Positions 25,090-33,992 of a stretch of DNA of 64,000 nt are shown here, one piece after another; position 1 is the stretch's first letter; each line of letters begins with the position of its first letter. Below the pieces are notes generated by a model. That model was not told the origin of the DNA. It saw only the letters and a program-made list of their open reading frames with translations, and did not search any database. The translations under genes were made by a program, and so were the position numbers. Source of the stretch: Bradyrhizobium sp. 195 (GTDB lineage Bacteria > Pseudomonadota > Alphaproteobacteria > Rhizobiales > Xanthobacteraceae). Location: NCBI RefSeq assembly GCF_023101665.1, contig NZ_CP082161.1, positions 496,001-560,000 on the forward strand, written 5' to 3'.

Positions 25090-26133
25090 ATGGCCGAGAC
25101 TCTCACCCCGACCGCATTGACCCTGAAGGACATCGCCCGCGAGGCGGGCGTGAGCCTGGCGACGGTGGACCGCGTCCTGCACAACCGGCCGGGCGTACGG
25201 CCCGATACGGTGCGGCGCGTCAAGGCGGCGATCGAGCGCAATTCGTTCCAGCCGCATGTCGCCGCCGCGGAGCTCGCCCGCGGCCGCGTCCGTCGCTTTG
25301 CCTTCGTGATGCCGTCGGGGTCGAACCCTTTCATGCAGCAGATCGAGGCCTATCTCGGCGAGATGTCGGGCTGGCTCTCGGCGCGCCGCCTCAGCGTCGA
25401 GATGGTCGCAACCGACGTGTTCGATCCATCGGTGCTCGCAGGCACCCTGGAGGCGCTGTCGGGCGATTGCGACGGCGTCGCCGTGGTGGCGCTGGATCAT
25501 CCGAGCGTCCGCGCCGCGCTCAACGATCTCGTCGATGCCGGCACCAAGGTGGTGACGCTGGTTTCGGACGTGCCGTCGTCGCGCCGCCACCACTATATCG
25601 GCATCGACAACATCGCCGCCGGGCGCACCGCCGGTGCACTCGTCGGGCGGCTGGTCGGCCAAAAGTCCGGCAAGGTCGCGATCGTCGCGGGCTCGCAGGG
25701 CCTGCGCGACCATGCCGAGCGCATCTTCGGCTTCAACCAGGTGATGGCGTCGGAATTCCCTGGTCTCGGTGTGCTGCCGGTGCTGGAGGGGCGCGACGAG
25801 GACGATCGCTCGGAGCAGGTTTTGGCACGGCTGCTGGGCAGGCATGCCGACATTGTCGGCCTCTACAATGTCGGCGCCGGCACGCAGGGCGTCGCCAAGG
25901 CGTTGAGCGATGCCGGCCGCGACAAGCAGGTGGTCTTCGTCGGACACGACGTCACCGTGCTGACGCGGCGGTTGCTGCTGCAGGGCGTGATGGATGCCGC
26001 GATCTCGCAGAACCCCGGACATGAAGCGCGCGCCGCCGTGCGCGTGCTGCTCGCGCTCGCCCGCGGCGAGCCGATCTTGCGCGAACAGGAGAAGATCAGG
26101 ATCGACATCGTGATGCGGGACAATCTGCCTTAG
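25090..26133 (+). CDS. LacI family transcriptional regulator of the sugar cluster
   Basis: A 347-residue repressor. Residues 10-55 form the LacI HTH and hinge helix (LTLKDIAREAGVSLATVDRVLHN, VAAAELARG), the rest a periplasmic-binding-protein-like sensor (NPFMQQIEAYLGEM, YIGIDNIAAGRTAGALVG, VVFVGHDVT). VDRVLHNRPGV is typical of the subgroup that controls pentose and fructose uptake genes. A possible promoter TTGCGT-18-TAGCCT lies just upstream. It heads a same-strand run through the kinase, isomerase and ABC importer and most likely represses it in the absence of the sugar. Confidence 0.92.
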   Translation: MAETLTPTALTLKDIAREAGVSLATVDRVLHNRPGVRPDTVRRVKAAIERNSFQPHVAAAELARGRVRRFAFVMPSGSNPFMQQIEAYLGEMSGWLSARRLSVEMVATDVFDPSVLAGTLEALSGDCDGVAVVALDHPSVRAALNDLVDAGTKVVTLVSDVPSSRRHHYIGIDNIAAGRTAGALVGRLVGQKSGKVAIVAGSQGLRDHAERIFGFNQVMASEFPGLGVLPVLEGRDEDDRSEQVLARLLGRHADIVGLYNVGAGTQGVAKALSDAGRDKQVVFVGHDVTVLTRRLLLQGVMDAAISQNPGHEARAAVRVLLALARGEPILREQEKIRIDIVMRDNLP

Positions 26134-26214
26134 CGGCAGGTGGATATCGAACGGCCTCTGGCGGGGAGCGTGACCTTAAGATCGCGCACCGTCATGGGTA
26201 GAGAGGAGGATGAT

Positions 26215-27669
26215 TTGTATCTCGGACTGGACATCGGCACATCCGGTGTGAAAGCGGTGCTCGTGAGCGAGGCCGGCGCGATTGTCGCGACGGCCACGCG
26301 CGAGCTTGCGCTGTCGCATCCGGCGCCGCTGTGGTCCGAGCAGGACCCCGATTCCTGGGTCGGTGCGGCGATCGGCGCGGTCGACGATCTCGCCGCCCGT
26401 CATCCGCGCGAGGTTGCGCGGGTCGCCGGCATCGGCCTGTCGGGCCAGATGCACGGCGCGACGCTGCTCGACGAGGATGGCCGGCCGCTGCGTCCCGCGA
26501 TTCTCTGGAACGACGGCCGCTCGCAAAGCGAATGCGCCCTGCTGGAGCGGCGCTGTCCCTCGCTGCACACGATCGCCGGAAATCTGGCGATGCCTGGTTT
26601 CACCGCGCCGAAGCTGCTCTGGGTCGCGCGGCACGAGCCCGATATTTTCGCGCGCGTGGCAAAAGTGCTGCTGCCGAAGGCCTATGTCCGCTATCGCCTG
26701 ACCGGCGAGATGATCGAGGACATGTCCGATGCCGCCGGCACGCTCTGGCTCGACGTCGGCCAGCGCCGCTGGTCGGCCCTGCTGCTGCATGCGACCGGGC
26801 TCGACCTTCATCATATGCCGCGCCTCGTCGAGGGCAGCGCGGTGAGCGCGGTGCTGGCACCGGAATACGCGCAGCGCTGGGGCATGGCTGGGAATGTCGT
26901 CGTCGCGGGCGGCGCCGGCGACAACGCTGCGAGTGCGATCGGGCTCGGCGCCATCGCGCCCGGCGATGCGTTCCTGTCGCTCGGCACATCAGGCGTGGTG
27001 TTCCGTGTCACCGATCGCTTCGCGCCGGCGCCGACCCAGGCCGTGCACGCCTTCTGCCACGCGCTGCCCGGCCTCTGGCACCAGATGGGTGTGATGCTCT
27101 CGGCTGCGGCCTCGCTGGCCTGGCTTGCCGATGTGATGGAGACGCCGGCCGCAGCGCTGCTGGCGCCGCTCGGCGAGCGCGTCGACGGGCCGAGCCCGAT
27201 CAAATTCCTGCCCTATCTCGACGGCGAGCGCACGCCGCACAACGATGCTGCCGCGAGCGGCGCCTTTGTCGGCCTGCGCGGTGCGACCGGGCGGACGCAG
27301 ATCGTGCAGGCCGTGCTCGAAGGCGTGGCCTTTGCTGCACGTGACAATCTGGCGGCGCTGAGCGCGGCGAGCGGGACCGTTGCCGAGCTCGATCTCGTTG
27401 GCGGCGGCTCGCGCTCGCCGTTGTGGGCGCAGATCTGCGCCGACGTGCTCGGCATTCCCGTCCACCGCGTCGAAGAGGGCGAGGTGGGAGCGGCCCTCGG
27501 CGCTGCACGGCTCGGCCGGCTTGCCGCGACAGGCGAGGATCCGGCGCAAGTCTGCACCCGTCCGCGGAGGCTCGCGAGCTTCACGCCCCGCGCATCCGTC
27601 GCTGAGGCCTATGACGAGGCCTATCGGCGATGGCGCGCGCTTTATCCCGCATTGAAGGAGTCCTTTTAA
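26215..27669 (+). CDS. xylB: Xylulokinase (FGGY family)
   Basis: Phosphorylates D-xylulose to xylulose 5-phosphate with ATP. The FGGY fold shows LGLDIGTSGVKAVLV (phosphate 1), GLSGQMHGATLLDE (with the catalytic Asp region WNDGRS), GAGDNAASAIGLG and LGTSGVVF, and GGGSRSPLWAQICADVLGIP. I place the start at TTG 26215: GAGGAGG lies 5 bases before it and the product is then 484 residues, the usual XylB length. In-frame ATG 26194 and a codon at 26140 have weaker sites. xylA begins directly after the stop. Confidence 0.92.
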   Translation: MYLGLDIGTSGVKAVLVSEAGAIVATATRELALSHPAPLWSEQDPDSWVGAAIGAVDDLAARHPREVARVAGIGLSGQMHGATLLDEDGRPLRPAILWNDGRSQSECALLERRCPSLHTIAGNLAMPGFTAPKLLWVARHEPDIFARVAKVLLPKAYVRYRLTGEMIEDMSDAAGTLWLDVGQRRWSALLLHATGLDLHHMPRLVEGSAVSAVLAPEYAQRWGMAGNVVVAGGAGDNAASAIGLGAIAPGDAFLSLGTSGVVFRVTDRFAPAPTQAVHAFCHALPGLWHQMGVMLSAAASLAWLADVMETPAAALLAPLGERVDGPSPIKFLPYLDGERTPHNDAAASGAFVGLRGATGRTQIVQAVLEGVAFAARDNLAALSAASGTVAELDLVGGGSRSPLWAQICADVLGIPVHRVEEGEVGAALGAARLGRLAATGEDPAQVCTRPRRLASFTPRASVAEAYDEAYRRWRALYPALKESF

Positions 27670-28992
27670 GTGAACGCGTCAGCCAAATTCTTCGATGCGA
27701 GTGCACCGGTCGCCTTCGCCGGCGAGGATGCCGCCAGCACGCTTGCCTTCCGCTGGTACGACAAGGATCGCCTCGTGCAGGGCCGTAGGCTCGAGGATCA
27801 TTTGCGCTTTGCGGTCTGCTATTGGCATTCGTTCTGCTGGCCGGGCGGCGATCCCTTTGGCGGCGAGACGTTCCTGAGGCCGTGGCACCAGGGCGGCGAC
27901 GCGATGGCGCAGGCGCGGGCCAAGGCCGATGTCGCCTTCGAGCTGTTCCGCCTGCTCGACGTGCCCTATTTCACCTTCCACGATGTCGACGCGGCGCCGG
28001 AAGGCGCCTCACTCGCCGAGTCCGTCGCCAATCTCAATGCCATCGCTGATCTGTTCGAAGCGAAGATGGCATCCGCGAAGGTCCGCCTGCTCTGGGGCAC
28101 CGCCAATCTGTTCACGCACCGCCGCTACATGGCGGGCGCAGCGACCAATCCCGACCCCGAGATCTTCACCTATGCCGCCGGCCAGGTCCGCGCCGCCCTG
28201 GAGGTGACGCACCGGCTTGGCGGCCAGAACTACGTGCTGTGGGGTGGGCGCGAGGGCTACGAGACGCTGCTCAACACCGATCTCAAGCGCGAGCTCGACC
28301 AACTCGGCCGCTTCGTCGCGCTGGTCGTCGAGCACAAGCACAGGATAGGCTTCAAGGGCCCGATCCTGATCGAGCCGAAGCCGAAGGAGCCGACCAAGCA
28401 CCAATATGATTTCGACGTCGCCACCTGCTACGGCTTCCTCGAACGCTACGATCTCCTGAAAGACGTCAAGCTCAACATCGAGCAGAACCACGCCATCCTC
28501 GCCGGCCATTCATTTCATCACGAGGTCGCGCTCGCCGAAGCGCTCGGCGTGTTCGGCTCACTCGACATCAACCGCGGCGACGATCTTCTCGGTTGGGACA
28601 CCGATCAATTCGCGATGAACGTTCCGGAGCTGGCACTGGTGTTTCACGAGATCCTGAACCGCGGCGGCTTTACCACGGGCGGGCTCAATTTCGACGCCAA
28701 GATCCGACGCCAGTCGATCGACCCGGACGACTTGATCCACGCCCATGTCGGCTCGATGGATGCGTGCGCGCGCGCCTTCCTCGCCGCGGCCGACATGCTC
28801 GATGCCGGCGCGCTCACCGCGCCGCTTGCCAAACGCTACGAGGGATGGGCCGGGCCCGAGGGCCGCGCCATTCTCGGCGGCCAGCGTTCGCTTGCCGATC
28901 TCGCCGACCGCGCGCTTCGTCCCGGCTTCGACCCGCAGCCGCGTTCGGGCCGGCAGGAATATCTGGAATCCCTGATCAACCGTCATGTCTGA
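27670..28992 (+). CDS. xylA: Xylose isomerase
   Basis: Converts D-xylose to D-xylulose using two divalent metals. The 440-residue class II-length protein has the catalytic His in [13 protein letters not shown], metal/substrate motifs [39 protein letters not shown] and [16 protein letters not shown]. The start is GTG, directly after the xylB stop, with AAGGAG nine bases upstream. Together with xylB it completes the route from xylose to the pentose phosphate pathway. The ABC importer genes follow 12 bp later. Confidence 0.96.
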   Translation: MNASAKFFDASAPVAFAGEDAASTLAFRWYDKDRLVQGRRLEDHLRFAVCYWHSFCWPGGDPFGGETFLRPWHQGGDAMAQARAKADVAFELFRLLDVPYFTFHDVDAAPEGASLAESVANLNAIADLFEAKMASAKVRLLWGTANLFTHRRYMAGAATNPDPEIFTYAAGQVRAALEVTHRLGGQNYVLWGGREGYETLLNTDLKRELDQLGRFVALVVEHKHRIGFKGPILIEPKPKEPTKHQYDFDVATCYGFLERYDLLKDVKLNIEQNHAILAGHSFHHEVALAEALGVFGSLDINRGDDLLGWDTDQFAMNVPELALVFHEILNRGGFTTGGLNFDAKIRRQSIDPDDLIHAHVGSMDACARAFLAAADMLDAGALTAPLAKRYEGWAGPEGRAILGGQRSLADLADRALRPGFDPQPRSGRQEYLESLINRHV

Positions 28993-29004
28993 GGAAGTCC
29001 GCTG

Positions 29005-29763
29005 ATGGCAAATGCTGACGCGACACCGGTCCTCGAGCTGACCGGCATCGGCAAGGAGTTCGGTGCGATCCGCGCGCTGCATGACGTCGACCTACAGGTC
29101 TTCCCGGGCGAGGTGGTCGGCCTGATGGGCGACAACGGCGCCGGCAAGTCGACACTGGTCAAGATCATCGCCGGCAATTTCCGTCCCAGCCACGGAGAGA
29201 TCCGCTTTGCCGGCAACGCGGTCCATTTCAGCCGGCCCATCGATGCCCGCGCCGTCGGCATCGAGGTCGTCTACCAGGACCTCGCGCTATCGGACAATCT
29301 CACGGCGGCGGCCAACGTGTTCCTCGGCCGCGAGCTCAAGCGCAAATTCGGCCCCATTGCCCTGCTCGATCACAAGGCGATGGCGGCGCGGGCGCTGGAG
29401 CTGTTCGGCGAATTGCGCTCGGAGACGCGCCCCGACGATCTCGTCAAGCAGATGTCCGGCGGCCAGCGCCAGGCGGTTGCGATCGCGCGGACGCGGCTCT
29501 CCAATGCACGGCTGGTGATGATGGACGAGCCGACCGCCGCGATTTCGGTGCGCCAGGTCGAGCAGGTGCTTGGCCTGATACACCGGCTGAAGGAGCAGGG
29601 CGTTGCGGTGATGTTGATCTCGCACCGCATGCCTGACGTGTTCGCGGTGTGCGACCGCGTGATCGTCATGCGCCGCGGTGAGAAGCGGGCCGACAAGGCG
29701 ATCCACCAGACCTCCCCTGAGGAGATCACCGCCCTCATCACCGGCGCGAAGGAGGCGGCGTGA
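29005..29763 (+). CDS. Sugar ABC transporter ATP-binding protein, single-domain
   Basis: A 252-residue ATPase with one nucleotide-binding domain: Walker A GDNGAGKSTLVK, signature MSGGQRQAVAIART, Walker B LVMMDEPTAAI and switch SHRM. The carbohydrate-uptake-2 ATPases XylG/RbsA usually carry two such domains (about 500 residues); this half-size version resembles FrcA of rhizobial fructose importers and should work as a homodimer. The D-loop region reads AAISVRQVEQVL. The stop overlaps the permease start (TGATG). Confidence 0.9.
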   Translation: MANADATPVLELTGIGKEFGAIRALHDVDLQVFPGEVVGLMGDNGAGKSTLVKIIAGNFRPSHGEIRFAGNAVHFSRPIDARAVGIEVVYQDLALSDNLTAAANVFLGRELKRKFGPIALLDHKAMAARALELFGELRSETRPDDLVKQMSGGQRQAVAIARTRLSNARLVMMDEPTAAISVRQVEQVLGLIHRLKEQGVAVMLISHRMPDVFAVCDRVIVMRRGEKRADKAIHQTSPEEITALITGAKEAA

Positions 29764-30833
29764 TGGCCATGCCCATGGAATCTCCGATCACCTTCTCCAA
29801 TGTCGGCAAGATCAGATGGTGGCAGCGCGGCATCTTTGCCTCTCAGACGGGCTATGTCCTGCTCGCGCTGGCGGTATTGCTGGTGATCATGCATTTCGCC
29901 AGCCCGTATTTTTTCACCGAAGGCAACATGCAGAACGTGGCGAAGAACTTTTCCTTCATCGCCATTGCCACCCTCGGCGTCACCTTCGTCATCATCACCG
30001 GCGGCATCGACCTCTCTGTGGGATCGATGATGTGCTTCTCCGCCATGATCACCTCGATGGTGATGACCGAGCTGTCGGCGCCCGGCTCGCCATTGGTGCA
30101 TATGGCGGCCGACGGCAAGACGGTGCTGGCCAACATGCCCGGCCTGATTCTGCTGGTCTCGATCCTCGCCGGGCTCGGCGTCGCGCTGATCGCAGGGCTC
30201 GTCAATGGCTTCTGCATCGCAGTGCTCGGCCTGTCGCCCTTCGTCACCACGCTCGGTATGCTCTCGATCGTGCGCGGGCTCGGCTATGTCGTCTCAAACG
30301 GCCGTGGCAGCTTTCCCGGCGGGCCCGATGCCGATCGTTTCTACGCGCTCACCTCGGGTGATGTGCTCGGGCTGCCCGTGCCCTTCATTTATCTCGTGGT
30401 GCTCGCGCTGGCCATGGCCGTGGTGCTGCATCACACCTCGTTCGGGCGCCACGTCTTTGCGCTCGGCGGCAACGAGAAGGCGGCCGAACTCACCGGCATT
30501 CCGGTCGTGCGGGTGAAGATCGAAGTCTATGTGATCTGCGCGCTCGCCGCAGGCCTGCAAGGCATCATCATCTCCGGCTGGCTGGGGTCGGCGCCGGCCA
30601 ACATGGCGACGTCCTACGAGCTCAACGTGATCGCGGCGGCCGTGATCGGCGGTGCCAATCTCGCCGGCGGCATCGGCGGCCCGCTCGGGGCCATCGTCGG
30701 CTGCGTGCTGCTGGAAGTGATCCGCAACGGTCTCGTGCTGGCGCAGGTCTCCTCCTACTGGCAGCAGACGCTGGTGGGCGTGATCATCATCCTGGCCGTG
30801 TTGGTCGACCGCATCCGCTCGCGGATGACCTGA
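29763..30833 (+). CDS. Sugar ABC transporter permease (RbsC/XylH/FrcC type)
   Basis: A 356-residue inner-membrane permease with about ten helices. The family core is clear: FIAIATLGVTFVIITGGIDLSVGSMM near residue 65, NGFCIAVLGLSPFVTTLGMLSIVRGL, and ALGGNEKAAELTGIPVVRVK, the loop that contacts the ATPase. The ATG at 29763 overlaps the ATPase stop; a GTG one codon earlier is in frame. It makes a homodimeric channel in this importer class. A 93-bp gap separates it from the binding-protein gene. Confidence 0.92.
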   Translation: MAMPMESPITFSNVGKIRWWQRGIFASQTGYVLLALAVLLVIMHFASPYFFTEGNMQNVAKNFSFIAIATLGVTFVIITGGIDLSVGSMMCFSAMITSMVMTELSAPGSPLVHMAADGKTVLANMPGLILLVSILAGLGVALIAGLVNGFCIAVLGLSPFVTTLGMLSIVRGLGYVVSNGRGSFPGGPDADRFYALTSGDVLGLPVPFIYLVVLALAMAVVLHHTSFGRHVFALGGNEKAAELTGIPVVRVKIEVYVICALAAGLQGIIISGWLGSAPANMATSYELNVIAAAVIGGANLAGGIGGPLGAIVGCVLLEVIRNGLVLAQVSSYWQQTLVGVIIILAVLVDRIRSRMT

Positions 30834-30926
30834 AATGACGTCGCTTCGGGAAGACAACGATAACACTGCCTGTCCGCTTCCCGGGCGTTTCGAGAGGATG
30901 GGCACCAAACAAGGGTGGAGGAGACA

Positions 30927-31859
30927 ATGAGGAAACTGCTTCTTGCCGGCATCGCGGTGGCGATGATGGCGACGCCGGCATTCGCCGCGAACTACCGCTT
31001 CGTGATCGTGCCCAAGGCGATGAACAATCCGTTCTTCGATTTCGCCCGCGACGGCTGCCTGAAGCGCGCCAAGGAGCTCGGCAACATCGAGTGCATCTAT
31101 AAGGGACCGGTCGAGCACGAGCCGGCGACGCAGGCCCAGATCATCCAGGACTTCGTCACCCAGAAGGTCGATGGTCTCGCCATCTCGGTCGCCGACGTCG
31201 CGGCCATGACCAAGTCGATCGAGGCGGCGACGGCCGCCGGCATTCCGGTCATCACCTTCGATGCCGATGCGCCCGGCTCCAAGCGCATCGCCTATATCGG
31301 CACCAACAACAAGGAGTTCGGCGTCGCGCTCGGCAAGGAATTGCTGAAGATGCGGCCCGACGGCGGCAAGTACGCCATGGTCTCGGGCGGCCCCGGCGCC
31401 AAGAACCTCGCCGAGCGCGTCGATGGCGTGCGCGAGGCGCTGAAGGGCTCGAAATGGACCGAGGTTGCGGGCTCGCCGACCTTCTGTAATGACGATCCAG
31501 CGCTGGCGGTGCAGCAGATGACGGATATGCGCACCGCAACGCCTGATCTCGCCGCCATCGTTCCCATCGGCGGCTGGCCGATGTTCGCGCCCGAAGGGTT
31601 CAAGGCCTTCGCCAGCAGGAACAAGAAGGACATCGATTCCGGCAAGTTCACGCTTGTCGTTGCCGATACGCTGAAGATGCAGCTCGAGCTGCTGCGCGAC
31701 GGCTATGCCAATGCGCTGGTCGGCCAGCGTCCGTTCGAGATGGGTGAAAAAGCGATGGACACGCTGCTTGCCATCAAGAAGGGCGAGAAGGTGCCCGAGA
31801 TCGTCTACACCGGCCTCGATCTCGTGACCAAGGACAACGTCGCGCAGATGTTAAAGTAG
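30927..31859 (+). CDS. Sugar ABC transporter substrate-binding protein
   Basis: A 310-residue periplasmic binding protein of the ribose/xylose-binding type. Signal peptide residues 1-19 (KLLLAGIAVAMMATPAFAA). The mature part shows FVIVPKAMNNPFFDFARDGC, KVDGLAISVADVAAM, VITFDADAPGSKRIAYIGTNN and the hinge-side GQRPFEMGEKAMDTLL. The ATG at 30927 follows GGAGGAGA. It probably brings the sugar to the permease made from the genes just upstream; the sugar could be xylose or a related aldose. Confidence 0.92.
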   Translation: MRKLLLAGIAVAMMATPAFAANYRFVIVPKAMNNPFFDFARDGCLKRAKELGNIECIYKGPVEHEPATQAQIIQDFVTQKVDGLAISVADVAAMTKSIEAATAAGIPVITFDADAPGSKRIAYIGTNNKEFGVALGKELLKMRPDGGKYAMVSGGPGAKNLAERVDGVREALKGSKWTEVAGSPTFCNDDPALAVQQMTDMRTATPDLAAIVPIGGWPMFAPEGFKAFASRNKKDIDSGKFTLVVADTLKMQLELLRDGYANALVGQRPFEMGEKAMDTLLAIKKGEKVPEIVYTGLDLVTKDNVAQMLK

Positions 31860-31959
31860 GAGCGCCGCCAGCCCCGCGCTCCTGCGTGCCTCCCCCGCTT
31901 GCGGTTTCCGCGAGCGGGGGAGATGATATTTGTATCGTTGGAATTGGAAGGCAATGGGA

Positions 31960-32943
31960 ATGAAACGGTCGCGGCTCGGCTCGCTCGACGTCACCTCAAT
32001 CGGTCTCGGTTCCGCCCCGCTCGGCGGATTGTTCAGCCCGGTCAGCGACGCCGATGCGGACGCGACGATCGCGCGGGCCTGGTCGCTCGGGGTGCGATTC
32101 TTCGATACCGCGCCGCTCTACGGCTTTGGCCTTGCGGAACGGCGGCTCGGCACCTTCCTGCGGCAGCAGAAGCGCGAGTCCTATGCCATCTCGACCAAGG
32201 TCGGCCGCCTGCTGCGCGCCCCCGATGGTGACGCTGCCGAGGACGAGCACTACAAAGGCACATCCCCTGAGCGCCCCGTGTTCGATTTCAGTTATGACGG
32301 CGTGATGCGCTCGGTGGAGGAAAGCCTCGCCCGCCTCGGGCTCGATAACGTCGATGTCCTCTTGGTGCACGATCCCGACGATCACTATGACGATGCCGTC
32401 ACCGGCGCCTTCCGCGCGCTGCAGCGGCTGCGAGAAAACGGGACCGTTAAGGCGATCGGCGCCGGCATGAACCAGTCGGAGATGTTGACGCGATTTGCCG
32501 AGGCCGTACCGGTCGACTGTTTCCTGCTCGCCGGCCGCTACACGTTGCTCGACCAGGGCGCGCTGAATGCGCTGTTTCCGGTCTGCACGGCCAAGAGCAT
32601 CGGCATCCTGCTCGGGGGCATCTACAACAGCGGCATCCTGGCCAATCCGAGCGCGAGCGCGAAGTTCAACTATCAAGACGCCGATGCGTCGCTGGTTGCG
32701 CGGGCGTTGGAGCTCGACGCGCTCTGCCGCAAGCACGGCACCGAGCTGAAAGCCGCCGCGCTCCAGTTCTGCATGGCTCATCCCGCGGTGACGGTCGCGG
32801 TGATGGGCGCGCGCAATGCCGGCGAGGTCGCCGACAACATCGCAATGTCGGAGACGGCGGTGCCGGCGGCGTTCTGGCAGGAGCTGCGTGCGCGAAATCT
32901 CGTCGATGTGCGCGCGCCGCTCCCGGGTGGGCGTAAGGCATGA
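31960..32943 (+). CDS. Aldo/keto reductase, D-threo-aldose 1-dehydrogenase-like
   Basis: A 327-residue NAD(P)-dependent enzyme of the AKR barrel. Signs: LGLGSAPLGGLF-like opening IGLGSAPLGGLF, FFDTAPLYGFGLAERRLG with the catalytic Asp and Tyr, ISTKVGRLL with the Lys, and VLLVHDPDDHY with the His. The subgroup includes L-fucose/D-arabinose 1-dehydrogenase and pyridoxal 4-dehydrogenase. I chose ATG 31960, eight bases after GGAAGG; ATG 31954 is too close. The next gene overlaps by four bases and encodes a lactonase, which fits oxidation of an aldose to its lactone. Confidence 0.88.
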   Translation: MKRSRLGSLDVTSIGLGSAPLGGLFSPVSDADADATIARAWSLGVRFFDTAPLYGFGLAERRLGTFLRQQKRESYAISTKVGRLLRAPDGDAAEDEHYKGTSPERPVFDFSYDGVMRSVEESLARLGLDNVDVLLVHDPDDHYDDAVTGAFRALQRLRENGTVKAIGAGMNQSEMLTRFAEAVPVDCFLLAGRYTLLDQGALNALFPVCTAKSIGILLGGIYNSGILANPSASAKFNYQDADASLVARALELDALCRKHGTELKAAALQFCMAHPAVTVAVMGARNAGEVADNIAMSETAVPAAFWQELRARNLVDVRAPLPGGRKA

Positions 32944-33791
32944 TCATCGACGCCCACCAGCATTTCTGGGATCCGGCGCGCGCCGACTATTCCTGGATGG
33001 ACGCACCCGAACTGACGCCGATCCGCCGCGCTTTCGGTCCCGCCGATCTCGCGCCGCTGCTGAAGGTGAACGGCGTCGACGCCAGCATCGTGGTGCAATG
33101 CCGCTCAGCGCTGGAGGAGACCGAGGAATTTTTGCGCATCGCGCAGGCCACGCCGTCAGTGATTGGCGTCGTCGGCTGGGTCGATCTGACCGACGGTGCG
33201 CTCGGCGACACGCTCGACCGGCTGCGCGGCCTGCCGGGCGGGGACAAGCTCGTCGGCATTCGCCATCAGGTTCATGACGAGGCCGATCCCGATTGGCTGC
33301 TGCGCGAGGATGTCCAGCGCGGCCTCACAGCTGTGTTCGCGCACGATCTCGCCTACGATTTTCTCGTCCGCGCCCGCGAACTGCCCGCCGCTGTCGCAAC
33401 CGCACAGGCCTTTCCGCAAGCGCGCTTCGTGCTCGACCACGCGGCCAAGCCGCCGATCGCCGACGGCGGCAGCGCCGAATGGTCCGATCGCATCAAGGCG
33501 CTCGGGACTTGCTACAATGTCTGGTGCAAGATCTCGGGGCTCGCGACCGAGGCGGTCTGGAACGACTGGGATGCGGAACGGATGTTTCCGTTCGTCGCGC
33601 ACGCAGCAGAATGTTTTGGCGAGGACAGGCTGATCTTCGGCTCGGACTGGCCGGTGTGCCTGCTTGCGGGAAGCTACGGCGAGATCAAGAGCGCGCTGGA
33701 GGCGTGCCTGGCGAAGCTTGGCCCGCAGGTGCGGGACAAGGCTTTTGGTGTGAATGCGGCGCGGGCGTATCGGCTGGCGATCGCGACCTAA
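32940..33791 (+). CDS. Amidohydrolase-2 family lactonase (L-fuconolactonase-like)
   Basis: A 283-residue TIM-barrel hydrolase that should open a sugar lactone. Metal site MIIDAHQHFWDP (HxH), barrel motif GIRHQVHDEADPDWL, ARFVLDHAAKPPI and the closing LIFGSDWPVCLLAGSY with the metal Asp. This is the COG3618 pattern of fuconolactonase/rhamnonolactonase. It overlaps the dehydrogenase by four bases, so the two are translated together. No aldonate dehydratase follows; that step must be coded elsewhere if the oxidative route is complete. Confidence 0.9.
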   Translation: MIIDAHQHFWDPARADYSWMDAPELTPIRRAFGPADLAPLLKVNGVDASIVVQCRSALEETEEFLRIAQATPSVIGVVGWVDLTDGALGDTLDRLRGLPGGDKLVGIRHQVHDEADPDWLLREDVQRGLTAVFAHDLAYDFLVRARELPAAVATAQAFPQARFVLDHAAKPPIADGGSAEWSDRIKALGTCYNVWCKISGLATEAVWNDWDAERMFPFVAHAAECFGEDRLIFGSDWPVCLLAGSYGEIKSALEACLAKLGPQVRDKAFGVNAARAYRLAIAT

Positions 33792-33812
33792 AGCGCTCCG
33801 CTGCGGGTTGTT

Positions 33813-33960
33813 GACCTCTCCCGCTTGCGGAGAGGTCGGCGCGTCCGGGCGATGCGAAGCATCGTCCCGCGCGCCGGGTGAGGGCTTTCTCCTCTAGGGG
33901 ATTGTCCCAGCGTGGAGACACCCTCTCCCTGATCCTCTCCCGCAAGCGGGAGAGGGAGAC
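33813..33960. repeat. Intergenic palindrome, family F copy 1
   Basis: GACCTCTCCCGCTTGCGGAG at the left end and CTCTCCCGCAAGCGGGAGAG at the right end. Between them lie GTGAGGGCTTTCTCCTCTAG and TTGTCCCAGCGTGGAGACAC, words that recur (with changes) inverted in the 50090-50213 copy. Confidence 0.8.
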
Positions 33961-33992
33961 ACACAGCAGGCAGGTGGCGAGAAAACCTAGCC

